A stretch of DNA of 37,962 bases from Streptomyces sp. col6. GTDB lineage: Bacteria; Actinomycetota; Actinomycetes; Streptomycetales; Streptomycetaceae. The notes below the pieces were generated by a model. It saw nothing but the letters and a program-made list of their open reading frames with translations, was not told where the DNA came from and ran no database searches. The position numbers were made by a program, and so were the translations under genes. Positions within the stretch are counted from its first letter, which is position 1; each line of letters opens with the position of its first letter. Below, one piece after another: positions 15,144-23,384 of this stretch. The DNA lies in contig NZ_RDBL01000013.1 of the NCBI RefSeq assembly GCF_008042035.1, positions 391,295 through 429,256 on the forward strand, written 5' to 3'.

Positions 15144-16082
15144 CTACAGCTCGGCGAGGAGCTGCGCCTTCTTCGCGCTGAACTCCTCGTCGGTCACGAG
15201 TCCCGCGCGGTGCAGCTCACCGAGGTGGTGGATGCGCTCCGCGATGTCCGCCGGATCGCGCCGGGCGGCGGCGGTGAGGGAAGCGGCCGGGGGCGCGGAC
15301 TGTTTCCTGCGTACGGATTCCAGGACGGCCGCCGCGAAGGGCAGCGACTCGTGGACCGGGCCGTAGCCGAGCCCGAAGATGACCGCCGCGGGGTCCTGGT
15401 CGGCCCGCGCGGGCCGGGGTATCACCGGCTGGACGCCCGTGGCCGTCCCGGTGCCGGCCGCGGGGCCGGTGAGGAGGTCCGACGCGGGGGCCACGGCATC
15501 GCACCCCTTGGGCAGCAGCCGCAGATAGCCCTCCAGGCCCTCCGGCGAACGCCACTCGACCCCGCACAGGTCCGCGACCGGGAACATCTGGTCGCCGGCC
15601 TTCCACTTCTCCGAGGACGCGCCCGTCCAGAACCAGCGGAAGGAGATCCGCTCGCCGTCGAAGCCGGCCCGGCCGTCGTACGCCTTGAACTGCATCGGCG
15701 CCTCGGGCGCGGCGACCAGGAAACGGTCGGCGGGCTCGCCCGCGTCCGCGCCGAGACAGGCCCGCAGCTCGTCCGCGTAGTACTCGGCGAGGGTCTCGCG
15801 AGCGGCGGGGAGCACCAGGCGGTACGGGTCGCAGCCGTCCTTCAGCTGCCCGTCGGCGGCCTCCAGGAGCGGGTCGGCTCCGGGGCGCGGGACCGCGCGC
15901 AGCACCACCGTGCCCCGCTTGCCCGGGGTCAGCGTCACCGACGACAGCGCCGCGTGCGGGACGCGGCGCTCGCGAAGACTCTGGAGGAGTCTCGGCGTGC
16001 GTATACCCCGTTCGTAGCGGATGAGCACGGAGTCGGTGTCGAACTCCCAGGTGGCATGAATTCCGGCCAGCACATCACCCAT
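15144..16082 (-). CDS. DUF4429 / SHOCT domain protein
   Basis: A 312-aa cytoplasmic protein of unknown function. Two DUF4429 units are seen: residues about 1-110 (ATWEFDTDSVLIRYERG, ADPLLEAADGQLKDGCDPYRLVL) and about 125-230 (GRAGFDGERISFRWFW, VEWRSPEGLEGYLRLL). The C-terminus is a SHOCT motif (RIHHLGELHRAGLVTDEEFSAKK), a short domain linked to oligomerisation. The ATG at 16082 was preferred over an ATG at 16103 because TACGAT (16095-16090) sits 7 nt before it. It is followed after 8 bp by the sensor kinase, suggesting a three-gene unit. Its link to the signalling pair is inferred only from position. Confidence 0.75.
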   Translation of the reverse strand: MGDVLAGIHATWEFDTDSVLIRYERGIRTPRLLQSLRERRVPHAALSSVTLTPGKRGTVVLRAVPRPGADPLLEAADGQLKDGCDPYRLVLPAARETLAEYYADELRACLGADAGEPADRFLVAAPEAPMQFKAYDGRAGFDGERISFRWFWTGASSEKWKAGDQMFPVADLCGVEWRSPEGLEGYLRLLPKGCDAVAPASDLLTGPAAGTGTATGVQPVIPRPARADQDPAAVIFGLGYGPVHESLPFAAAVLESVRRKQSAPPAASLTAAARRDPADIAERIHHLGELHRAGLVTDEEFSAKKAQLLAEL

Positions 16083-16169
16083 GCGCCTCATCGTATGCGG
16101 CACTTGCCCGCCCCGTCCCCTCTCGGAGTCGACCGCTCCCGGGAACCGGGCACGGTGTCTCTACGCGCG

Positions 16170-17381
16170 TCAGGCTGTCGTGTTGGCGTACACCCCGTCG
16201 TTGCAGGTGCTGTCGGCCGGTGAGCAGGTCACCGAGGTGTACGCGCCCACGCCGATCGCGGCGAAGTTGTCGAGGCTCGCGGTGCCCGGCTCGAAGTAGC
16301 CGCTGTGGCCCACCGCCCCGTCCGCCGAGACGACCCGGGCGCCGAAGGCGTGGTCCACCGGATCGGCGCCGTGGCCGAGGCCGCCGAACTCCAGGTTGGG
16401 CACGTCCTCGATCCAGTCGCCGCTGTCCCGCATCGCCCACACATGGGCCCGGGTGTGCAGCTGACCGGCGTTGTCGGCCCGCATACCGGGGCTGCCGGCG
16501 ACCGCGATGTCGTCCACCCGGCCGGGCAGCCTGCTCGCGGCGACCCCGCACAGGACGGAGCCGTAGCTGTGGCAGAACAGCGAGACGGGCGCGGGGCCCG
16601 GGAGTGCCCGGACGAGCGCGTCGAGCCGGACCGCCCCGCGCTCGGCGAGGTTCCCCAGGGCCGCGTCCATCCCGATGCCGGCGGGCGTGGTGTAGTCGGC
16701 CCAGGCGATCACGGCGGTGCGCACCTCGGGGCGCGCGGCGCGCTCGGCGGCGTACAGCGACCTGGCCATGCCGACGGGCGCGGCGTTGGTCTTGGCGCCG
16801 GTGCGTTCCAGCGTCAGGAGGTTGGTGTCGACTCCGGGCACCACGAGCGAGATACGGCGCGCCCGGTCGAGGTCGCCGAACACCTCGGCGGCCAGTCCGC
16901 GCCCCGACGGGTCGAACGCCAGGAAGTGCCGGTCCCGGGCGAGCATCGAGCGGAAGCGGTCCAGGCGGTGCTGCGCCTCGGTGCGGCCGACGGCGGACAG
17001 CCTGGTGTCGTGGACGCGCTTCTGCTCGACCGCGCTCGCCTGTCCGATCGCCCGCCGGTTCGCCCGGTAACGGGTGGTGACCGGGGCGCCGTTGAGGTTT
17101 CCCACCACCAGCGGGTAGCGGTCGGCGAGCTGCGCGCGCTGCCCGGCGGTCAGCGTGGCGAAGAAGTGCGCCAGCTTGTACGGCGGGGCGTCGGCATCCG
17201 GCAGCGGCTGTCCCGCTATCGATCCCTTGGCCCAGGCGGCCAGCGCGAGCGTGCGGGAGTCGGCGGAACGCTGGTGGTGCACGGCGGTCCAGCCGGTCGT
17301 CGCGAGCATCACGAAGACGACCGCCAGGGCGAGCAGCGCGCGCCAGGCGGTGAGCGTGGGTGAGGAATCGAAGGAAGTCAC
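16170..17381 (-). CDS. Exported alpha/beta hydrolase (DUF1023 type), copy 2
   Basis: A 403-aa paralogue of the hydrolase at 11981-13030. One membrane anchor or uncleaved signal lies at residues 12-34. The hydrolase domain carries the elbow CHSYGSV with Ser272, and the shared VVGNLNGAP, HFLAFDPSGRG, YTTPAGIGMDA and GSPGMRADN stretches. It is about 54 aa longer than copy 1, with an insert at about 115-150 and a C-terminal tail bearing a Cys pair (VTCSPADSTCNDG) that could form a disulfide outside the cell. The GTG start has TAGGGT (17395-17390) 8 nt upstream. A CRP-like palindrome lies 43-60 bp upstream. Confidence 0.82.
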   Translation of the reverse strand: MTSFDSSPTLTAWRALLALAVVFVMLATTGWTAVHHQRSADSRTLALAAWAKGSIAGQPLPDADAPPYKLAHFFATLTAGQRAQLADRYPLVVGNLNGAPVTTRYRANRRAIGQASAVEQKRVHDTRLSAVGRTEAQHRLDRFRSMLARDRHFLAFDPSGRGLAAEVFGDLDRARRISLVVPGVDTNLLTLERTGAKTNAAPVGMARSLYAAERAARPEVRTAVIAWADYTTPAGIGMDAALGNLAERGAVRLDALVRALPGPAPVSLFCHSYGSVLCGVAASRLPGRVDDIAVAGSPGMRADNAGQLHTRAHVWAMRDSGDWIEDVPNLEFGGLGHGADPVDHAFGARVVSADGAVGHSGYFEPGTASLDNFAAIGVGAYTSVTCSPADSTCNDGVYANTTA

Positions 17382-17423
17382 TCCGGACCACCCTAGGAGA
17401 CGCGCGTGGCCGGTTTGTGAGCA

Positions 17424-17441
17424 GGGTGACGCAGATCACCC
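17424..17441. promoter_or_regulatory. CRP-like palindrome
   Basis: GGGTGA-CGCAGA-TCACCC is a perfect 6-bp inverted repeat with 6-bp spacing and contains the GTGA-N6-TCAC core of CRP/FNR-family operators. It lies 29 bp upstream of the predicted -10 box of the hydrolase gene (17395-17390), which would suit an activator. The binding protein is inferred. Confidence 0.4.
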
Positions 17442-17558
17442 GACTGTGCGGAATGACACGGCGTCCGCCTCACGCTGCGTACGGCATTGCGGCACGCTCC
17501 GCGCCGCCGGAAGCGCCGCGCTCACGGGCTGTTGACGGGGTGTGTCGTGCTGCTGTGT

Positions 17559-18224
17559 TCACGGCGTGCGCGGTGTGCGCCATCTCTCGGAGAGGGCCGG
17601 GGTGAGCGCGTCGAGATACGTCTCGGTCAGGACGCGGAGTGATTCCATGCCCCCGTCCCCTCCCTGGCCCCACAGTTGGCCCGCCGCGCGCATGACCCCG
17701 GAGAACGCGGCGACGGCGACCCGGGGGCGCGGGTCGCGTGCTGTGTCCAGCCCCTCGCGCTCCGCGATCAGTTCGGTGATCTGGTTCTCCAGGACGATGC
17801 TGCGGCGCAGATGGGCGGCGAGCAGCGACGGCGTCGATTCGATCATCCGGTAGGCGCGCATGTGGAGTTCGACCGGGATGATCGCCTCCACGGTCTCCCC
17901 GATGCTGTTCCAGGCGCACAGCACGGCGCGGCGCATGGCCTCGAACGGGGCCTCTTCCGCGGGCCGTTGGCGTAGCTCGGAGAGGAAGTGCGACTCCACC
18001 ATGTCCTGCACGGCGAAGACGACCGCCTCCTTGCCCGCGAAGTAGCGGAAGAACGTGCGCTGGGAGACCTCGACCGCGTCGGCGATCTCGTCGACGGTGG
18101 TCTCCTCGTACCCGTGGGTGGTGAAGAGCTCGAGGGCGGCGACGAGCAGCGCGTCGCGGGTGCGCCGCTTCTTGCGCTCGCGCAGCCCGGTGGGGAGCGC
18201 CGCGGACGGCTGCGCTTCGGTCAC
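17559..18224 (-). CDS. TetR family transcriptional regulator
   Basis: A 221-aa repressor. The helix-turn-helix is at about residues 43-62 (TVDEIADAVEVSQRTFFRYF), preceded by the RTRDALLVAALELFTTHGYEETT helix. The C-terminal ligand domain (about 75-215) resembles the MftR-like or TetR_C type. It starts at a GTG with AGAGGG about 8 nt upstream. It is divergent from a DHA2 efflux pump across 117 bp containing several inverted repeats, so it almost certainly represses the pump and itself until a pump substrate binds. Confidence 0.9.
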   Translation of the reverse strand: MTEAQPSAALPTGLRERKKRRTRDALLVAALELFTTHGYEETTVDEIADAVEVSQRTFFRYFAGKEAVVFAVQDMVESHFLSELRQRPAEEAPFEAMRRAVLCAWNSIGETVEAIIPVELHMRAYRMIESTPSLLAAHLRRSIVLENQITELIAEREGLDTARDPRPRVAVAAFSGVMRAAGQLWGQGGDGGMESLRVLTETYLDALTPALSERWRTPRTP

Positions 18225-18278
18225 TGAACCGGCCCTCTTTTCCCTGCTTTGTGCAGCTCAGCTTACCTGTGAGCTACA

Positions 18279-18334
18279 TGACAGTTACCGACTAGTGAAA
18301 TGGTTGGTCAACTGTCAGTGACTGACACTAATCT
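18279..18334. promoter_or_regulatory. TetR operator region and efflux pump promoter
   Basis: Three repeats share the half-site TGWCAG. TGACAGTT (18279-18286) pairs with AACTGTCA (18310-18317) over a 23-nt gap, and TGTCAGTGACTGACA (18313-18327) is a perfect odd palindrome. For the pump, TTGGTC (18304-18309) and TAATCT (18329-18334) make a promoter with a 19-bp spacer, and the palindrome fills that spacer. TAATCT ends 7 nt before the ATG, so the transcript is probably leaderless. A further palindrome TGACTAGTCA spans the start codon (18343-18352). Confidence 0.55.
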
Positions 18335-18341
18335 CACGCGT

Positions 18342-19952
18342 ATGACTAGTCAGACCACCGTCGAAAAGGCTCCGCGGGAGCCCCGGGACCCCGTCGGCCC
18401 CGCACCTGCCAAGGGGCTGCGCGGCCACCCCTGGCTGACGCTGTTCTCCGTGGCCATCGGCGTGATGATGGTCGCGCTCGACGGCACGATCGTCGCGATC
18501 GCCAACCCCGCCATCCAGCAGGACCTGGGCGCCTCGCTCGCCGATGTCCAGTGGATCACCAACGGCTACATGCTCGCCCTCGCGGTCTCCCTGATCACCG
18601 CGGGCAAGCTCGGTGACCGCTTCGGCCACCGTCAGACCTTCCTCATCGGTGTCGTCGGCTTCGCGGCCGCGTCGGGGGCCATCGGCCTGTCCGACAGCGT
18701 CGCCCTCGTGATCATCTTCCGGGTGCTCCAGGGCCTGTTCGGCGCGCTGCTCATGCCGGCCGCGCTCGGGCTGCTGCGCGCCACCTTCCCGGCCGAGAAG
18801 CTGAACATGGCCATCGGCATCTGGGGCATGGTGATCGGCGCCTCGACCGCGGGCGGCCCGATCCTCGGCGGTGTGCTCGTCGAGCACGTCAGCTGGCAGT
18901 CCGTCTTCTTCATCAACGTGCCGGTCGGCGTGCTCGCCCTGGTGCTCGGTGTGCTGATCCTCAAGGACCACCGCGCCGAGAACGCCCCGCGCTCGTTCGA
19001 CATCGCCGGCATCGTGCTGTTGTCCGGTGCGATGTTCTGCCTGATCTGGGCGCTCATCAAGGGCGCCGAGTGGGGCTGGGGCGACTTCCAGACGGTCGGC
19101 TTCCTGGCCGGCGCGGTCATCCTGTTCCTGCTCTTCGCCCTGGTCGAGCAGCGCGTCAAGGAGCCGCTGGTCCCGCTGGCGATGTTCCGGTCCGTCCCGC
19201 TCTCCGCGGGCACGGTCCTGATGGTGCTGATGGCCTTCGCGTTCATGGGCGGCCTCTTCTTCGTCACCTTCTACCTGCAGAACGTGCACGGCATGAAGGC
19301 GGTCGACGCGGGCCTGCACCTGCTGCCGCTGACCGCGATGATGATCGTCGCCTCGCCGGTGGCGGGCGCCCTGATCACCAGGTTCGGCCCGCGCGTCCCG
19401 CTGGTGGGCGGCATGATCTGCACCGCCGTCGCGTGCTTCGGCATGTCCCAGCTGACCGTCGGCACGGGCACGCTCACCATGTCGGTCTGGTTCGCCCTGC
19501 TCGGCCTCGGGCTCGCCCCCGTCATGGTCGGTGCCACCGAGGTCATCGTCGGCAACGCCCCGATGGAGCTCTCCGGCGTCGCGGGCGGCCTCCAGCAGGC
19601 CGCCATGCAGGTCGGCGGCAGCCTCGGTACGGCGGTGCTCGGCGCGATCATGGCCTCCCGCGTCGACTCCGAGCTGCCGGGCAACTGGAAGGAGGCCCAG
19701 CTCCCGCCGCTCTCGCCCGAGCAGCTCGACCAGGCCTCCTCCGCCATCAAGGTCGGCATGCCGCCCGTCACCGAGGAGACCCCGCCGGAGATCGCGGGCA
19801 GGATCGCGGGCGTCGCGCACGACACCTTCGTCTCCGGCATGAGCACCGCGTTCATGGTCGCCGGCATCGTCGCGGTGGTCGCCGCGCTGGTCGCCACGCT
19901 GACCAAGCGCGGTGAGAACGCGGAGGCGGGCATGGGCGGCGGCCACATCTGA
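18342..19952 (+). CDS. DHA2 family MFS efflux transporter (EmrB/QacA type)
   Basis: A 536-aa drug:proton antiporter of the 14-helix class. Motif D1 (LDGTIVAIANPAIQQDL), motif A (GKLGDRFGHRQTFLIG) and motif C (GASTAGGPILGGVL) are all present. A long periplasmic loop (about residues 445-490, rich in Pro and acidic residues) precedes the last helix. The Asp in motif D1 is the expected proton-relay residue. The ATG at 18342 was chosen because TAATCT lies 7 nt upstream and the N-terminus then matches relatives; an open extension to 18300 crosses the promoter. Regulation by the divergent TetR protein is likely. A strong terminator follows. Confidence 0.93.
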   Translation: MTSQTTVEKAPREPRDPVGPAPAKGLRGHPWLTLFSVAIGVMMVALDGTIVAIANPAIQQDLGASLADVQWITNGYMLALAVSLITAGKLGDRFGHRQTFLIGVVGFAAASGAIGLSDSVALVIIFRVLQGLFGALLMPAALGLLRATFPAEKLNMAIGIWGMVIGASTAGGPILGGVLVEHVSWQSVFFINVPVGVLALVLGVLILKDHRAENAPRSFDIAGIVLLSGAMFCLIWALIKGAEWGWGDFQTVGFLAGAVILFLLFALVEQRVKEPLVPLAMFRSVPLSAGTVLMVLMAFAFMGGLFFVTFYLQNVHGMKAVDAGLHLLPLTAMMIVASPVAGALITRFGPRVPLVGGMICTAVACFGMSQLTVGTGTLTMSVWFALLGLGLAPVMVGATEVIVGNAPMELSGVAGGLQQAAMQVGGSLGTAVLGAIMASRVDSELPGNWKEAQLPPLSPEQLDQASSAIKVGMPPVTEETPPEIAGRIAGVAHDTFVSGMSTAFMVAGIVAVVAALVATLTKRGENAEAGMGGGHI

Positions 19953-19991
19953 CGGTCCCGTCACACCGCGCGCGTGAACACGGCGCATCCC

Positions 19992-20023
19992 ACGGCCCCG
20001 CCGGAGCGATCCGGCGGGGCCGT
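19992..20023 (+). terminator. Terminator of the efflux gene
   Basis: A perfect 14-bp stem (19992-20005 with 20010-20023) around the tetraloop GCGA, 39 bp after the transporter stop and followed by CACCTTT. Confidence 0.85.
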
Positions 20024-20102
20024 CACCTTTCCGGCGGGTTCATCACCTTTCAGGGTGAACCCCGCCCCGAACCCTTCCGATTACGCAGAGTAACCATCGA
20101 GG

Positions 20103-20154
20103 GTGGTGGTGGAAGATCCACATCGGTGGCTCCACTCAGCGTTTCCATCACCAC
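20103..20154 (+). promoter_or_regulatory. Leader hairpin before the I36-like gene
   Basis: GTGGTGGTGGAA (20103-20114) pairs with TTCCATCACCAC (20143-20154) with one G-T position. The 28-nt loop contains a small CCAC-ATCG-GTGG hairpin (20118-20129). If the promoter lies upstream (around GATTACGCAGAGTAACC, 20080-20096), this structure would be in the mRNA leader, ending 15 nt before the ATG. Confidence 0.4.
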
Positions 20155-20169
20155 GGGGGTTCATCTCGC

Positions 20170-20574
20170 ATGCGTACGACCACTGCTGCGGCCGCCCTGG
20201 CCGCCGTTCTCCTCGCCGTCACGGCCCTGTTCTCGTCCCCGCCGCCCGCCCGCGCCACGGCCGCTCAGACGGCTGTCACCGCGCCCGTCCGGCTCGGGGA
20301 CTGCGGGAGCGGGCAGCTCTGCCTCTGGGCGAAACCCGACTTCACCGGGGCCCGGCAGACCCATGAGCTGTCCACCATCGACATCGAGAGCTGCGTCCCG
20401 CTGAAAACCGGCACCACCGCCCAGGCCCTCGCCAACCGCACCGGCCGGCCCGTCACCACCTACCAGTCCGCCGAGTGCCAGGAGACCGGCGAGTTCGAGA
20501 CGTATCCGGGCGGCGGCACCTGGCTGCCACGCTCGCCGTACCAGGTGCGCGCCTTCAAGGTCTGGGAGAGCTGA
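20170..20574 (+). CDS. Secreted peptidase inhibitor family I36-like protein
   Basis: A 134-aa exported protein. Residues 1-31 are a Sec signal peptide (RTTTAAAALAAVLLAVTALFSS, cleavage near ARA-TA). The mature part has four cysteines: DCGSGQLCLW near residues 44-50, ESCVP near 76 and AECQE near 97. Together with WAKPDFTGARQTHEL this is the beta-gamma-crystallin-like pattern of the SMPI/I36 metalloprotease inhibitor family. The protease target is unknown. The ribosome binding site is weak and a stable hairpin lies just upstream. It is convergent with aceE across a shared terminator. Confidence 0.75.
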   Translation: MRTTTAAAALAAVLLAVTALFSSPPPARATAAQTAVTAPVRLGDCGSGQLCLWAKPDFTGARQTHELSTIDIESCVPLKTGTTAQALANRTGRPVTTYQSAECQETGEFETYPGGGTWLPRSPYQVRAFKVWES

Positions 20575-20591
20575 CCGGCCCCGGACACGCC

Positions 20592-20629
20592 GCGGGGCGG
20601 CGGCACCCATCCGGGCACCGCCGCCCCGC
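20592..20629. terminator. Shared terminator between the I36-like gene and aceE
   Basis: A perfect 12-bp stem (20592-20603 GCGGGGCGGCGG with 20618-20629) and a 14-nt loop between two convergent stops (20574 and 20643). It can serve both directions. Confidence 0.75.
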
Positions 20630-20642
20630 ACCGGTCACAGCG

Positions 20643-23384
20643 TTACGCGTCGCCGCCCGCGGCCCCGGGATCGGCCGAGGCCACGTCCAGCAGCTCGTAG
20701 CGGTCGACCGCCGTCTTCAGCACCGAACGGTCGATCTTCCCGTCCTTCGCCAGCTCCGTGAGCACCGCGAGCACGATCGACTGCGCGTCGATGTGGAAGA
20801 ACCGCCGCGCCGCGCCCCGCGTGTCCGCGAAGCCGAACCCGTCCGCGCCCAGCGACTGATACGCGCCGGGCACCCAGCGCGCGATCTGGTCCGGCACGGA
20901 CCGCATCCAGTCCGACACCGCCACGAACGGCCCCTGCGACCCGGAGAGCTTGCGCGTTACGTACGGGACGCGCTGCTCCTCCTCCGGGTGCAGCAGGTTG
21001 TACCGCTCCACGTCCACGGCCTCGCGCCGCAGCTCGTTCCAGGAGGTCGCCGACCAGACGTCCGCCTTCACGTTCCACTCGTCCGCGAGGATGCGCTGCG
21101 CCTCGACCGCCCACGGCACCGCCACACCGGACGCCAGGATCTGGGCCGGGATCTCGCCCTTCTCCCCGCTGCTGTAGCGGTAGACGCCCTTCAGGATGCC
21201 CTCGACGTCCACGTCGGCGGGCTCCGCCGGGTGCTGGATCGGCTCGTTGTAGACGGTGAGGTAGTAGAAGACGTCCTCGTTCTCCTCGGGCGTCCCGCCG
21301 TACATGCGGCGCAGACCGTCCTGGACGATGTGCGCGATCTCGTACCCGAACGCCGGGTCGTAGGCCACACAGCCCGGGTTGGTCGAGGCCAGCAGCTGCG
21401 AGTGCCCGTCGGCGTGCTGGAGCCCCTCGCCGGTCAGCGTCGTCCGGCCGGCCGTCGCGCCCAGCACGAAGCCGCGCGCGAGCTGGTCGGCCATCTGCCA
21501 GAACTGGTCACCGGTGCGCTGGAACCCGAACATCGAGTAGAAGACGTACACCGGGATCAGCGGCTCGCCGTGCGTCGCGTACGCCGAACCCGCGGCGATC
21601 AGCGAGGCCGTGCAGCCCGCCTCGGAGATGCCGTCGTGCAGCATCTGCCCGGTCGGCGACTCCTTGTACGCGAGCAGCAGATCGCGGTCCACCGACTCGT
21701 ACTGCTGCCCGAGCGGGTTGTAGATCTTCGCGCTCGGGAAGAAGGCGTCCATGCCGAAGGTGCGGTACTCGTCGGGCGCGATCAGCACGAAACGCTTGCC
21801 GATCTCCTTGTCCCGCATGAGGTCCTTCAGGATGCGGACGAACGCCATGGTGGTGGCGATCGACTGCTGTCCCGAACCCTTCTTCGCCGTCGCGTACGTC
21901 TTGTCCCCGGGCAGTTCCAGCGGCTTCGCACGCACCACCCGGGTCGGGACGTAGCCGCCCAGGCCCTTGCGGCGGTCGTGCATGTACTGGATCTCCTCCG
22001 AGCCGCGGCCCGGGTGGTAGTACGGCGGGTTGCCGTCCTCCAGCTCCTTGTCCGCGATCGGGATGTGCAGCCGGTCCCGGAACCGCTTCAGGTCCTCGGC
22101 GGTGAGCTTCTTCATCTGATGGGTCGCGTTGCGGCCCTCGAAGTTCGGCCCCAGCGTCCAGCCCTTGACCGTCTGCGCCAGGATCACCGTCGGCTGGCCC
22201 TTGTGGGCCTTGGCCGCCGCGTACGCCGCGTACACCTTGCGGTGGTCGTGACCGCCGCGTCCCAGGTGCAGGATCTGCTGGTCGGTCATGTCCTTGACCA
22301 TCTCGCGCAGCCTCGGGTCGTCCCCGAAGAAGTGCTCCCGGATGTACGCGCCGGTCTCCGTCGCGTACGTCTGGAACTGGCCGTCCGGCGTCGTGTTCAG
22401 CTTGTTGACCAGGATGCCCGTGCGGTCCTGCGCCAGCAGCGGATCCCAGGACCGGTCCCAGACCAGCTTGATGACGTTCCACCCGGCGCCCCGGAACTGG
22501 GACTCCAGCTCCTGGATGACCTTGCCGTTGCCGCGCACCGGGCCGTCGAGGCGCTGGAGGTTGCAGTTGACGACGAAGGTCAGGTTGTCCAGGCCCTCGC
22601 GGGCGGCGATGGACAGCTGCCCCAGCGACTCCGGCTCGTCCATCTCGCCGTCGCCGAGGTAGGCCCACACATGCGAGTTCGACGTGTCGGCGAGGCCGCG
22701 CGCCTCCATGTAGCGGTTCATCCGCGCCTGGTAGATCGCGCCGAGCGGGCCGAGGCCCATCGACACGGTCGGGAACTCCCAGAAGTCCGGCATCAGCCGC
22801 GGGTGCGGGTAGCTGGACAGCCCGTTCGGCGCCTTCGACTTCTCCTGGCGGAACGCGTCCAGCTGCGCCTCGCTCAGCCGGTCCAGCAGGAACGCGCGGG
22901 CGTAGATCCCGGGGGACGCGTGCCCCTGGAAGAAGATCTGGTCACCGCCCAGACCGTCGTCTTTGCCGCGGAAGAAGTGGTTGAAACCGACGTCGTACAG
23001 CGAGGCGGAGGACGCGAACGTGGCGATGTGCCCGCCCACGCCGATCCCCGGACGCTGGGCGCGCGAGACCATCACGGCCGCGTTCCAGCGGGTCGCGTTG
23101 AGGATCTTGCGTTCGATCTCCTCGTCGCCGGGGAAGAACGGTTCGTCCTTCGTGGCGATCGTGTTCACGTAGTCCGTGCTGCGCATCTCCGGAACGGCGA
23201 CGCGCTTCTCGCGCGCGCGCTCGATGAGCCGGAGCATGAGATAGCGGGCCCGCTCACGGCCTCGCTCGTCGACGGCGGCGTCGAGGGAGTCGAGCCATTC
23301 CTGGGTCTCTTCGGGATCAAAATCCGGGACCTGACTCGGAAGGCCGCCAATGATGATCGGGTTGCGATCGGATCCGGAAGCCAC
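20643..23384 (-). CDS. aceE: Pyruvate dehydrogenase E1 component, homodimeric type
   Basis: A 913-aa thiamine-diphosphate enzyme that decarboxylates pyruvate and acetylates the lipoyl group of the E2 subunit, feeding acetyl-CoA to the TCA cycle and lipid synthesis. The ThDP/Mg motif runs from GDGE (244-247) to NCN (273-275). FQGHASPGIYARAFL (152-166) and the C-terminal transketolase-like domain (QMADQLARGFVLGATAGRTTLTGEGLQHADGHS region) are present. Length is normal and no lipoyl domain is fused. It starts at a GTG with AAGGA about 6 nt upstream. It is divergent from the DUF3052 gene across a 537-bp region. The order aceE - DUF3052 - ahpE also occurs in mycobacteria (Rv2241, Rv2239c, Rv2238c). 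Confidence 0.97.
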   Translation of the reverse strand: MASGSDRNPIIIGGLPSQVPDFDPEETQEWLDSLDAAVDERGRERARYLMLRLIERAREKRVAVPEMRSTDYVNTIATKDEPFFPGDEEIERKILNATRWNAAVMVSRAQRPGIGVGGHIATFASSASLYDVGFNHFFRGKDDGLGGDQIFFQGHASPGIYARAFLLDRLSEAQLDAFRQEKSKAPNGLSSYPHPRLMPDFWEFPTVSMGLGPLGAIYQARMNRYMEARGLADTSNSHVWAYLGDGEMDEPESLGQLSIAAREGLDNLTFVVNCNLQRLDGPVRGNGKVIQELESQFRGAGWNVIKLVWDRSWDPLLAQDRTGILVNKLNTTPDGQFQTYATETGAYIREHFFGDDPRLREMVKDMTDQQILHLGRGGHDHRKVYAAYAAAKAHKGQPTVILAQTVKGWTLGPNFEGRNATHQMKKLTAEDLKRFRDRLHIPIADKELEDGNPPYYHPGRGSEEIQYMHDRRKGLGGYVPTRVVRAKPLELPGDKTYATAKKGSGQQSIATTMAFVRILKDLMRDKEIGKRFVLIAPDEYRTFGMDAFFPSAKIYNPLGQQYESVDRDLLLAYKESPTGQMLHDGISEAGCTASLIAAGSAYATHGEPLIPVYVFYSMFGFQRTGDQFWQMADQLARGFVLGATAGRTTLTGEGLQHADGHSQLLASTNPGCVAYDPAFGYEIAHIVQDGLRRMYGGTPEENEDVFYYLTVYNEPIQHPAEPADVDVEGILKGVYRYSSGEKGEIPAQILASGVAVPWAVEAQRILADEWNVKADVWSATSWNELRREAVDVERYNLLHPEEEQRVPYVTRKLSGSQGPFVAVSDWMRSVPDQIARWVPGAYQSLGADGFGFADTRGAARRFFHIDAQSIVLAVLTELAKDGKIDRSVLKTAVDRYELLDVASADPGAAGGDA

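Noticed and set aside
18315..19988. A 557-aa open frame opposite the efflux transporter
   Set aside because: His/Asp/Arg/Glu-rich antisense shadow with no recognisable domain.
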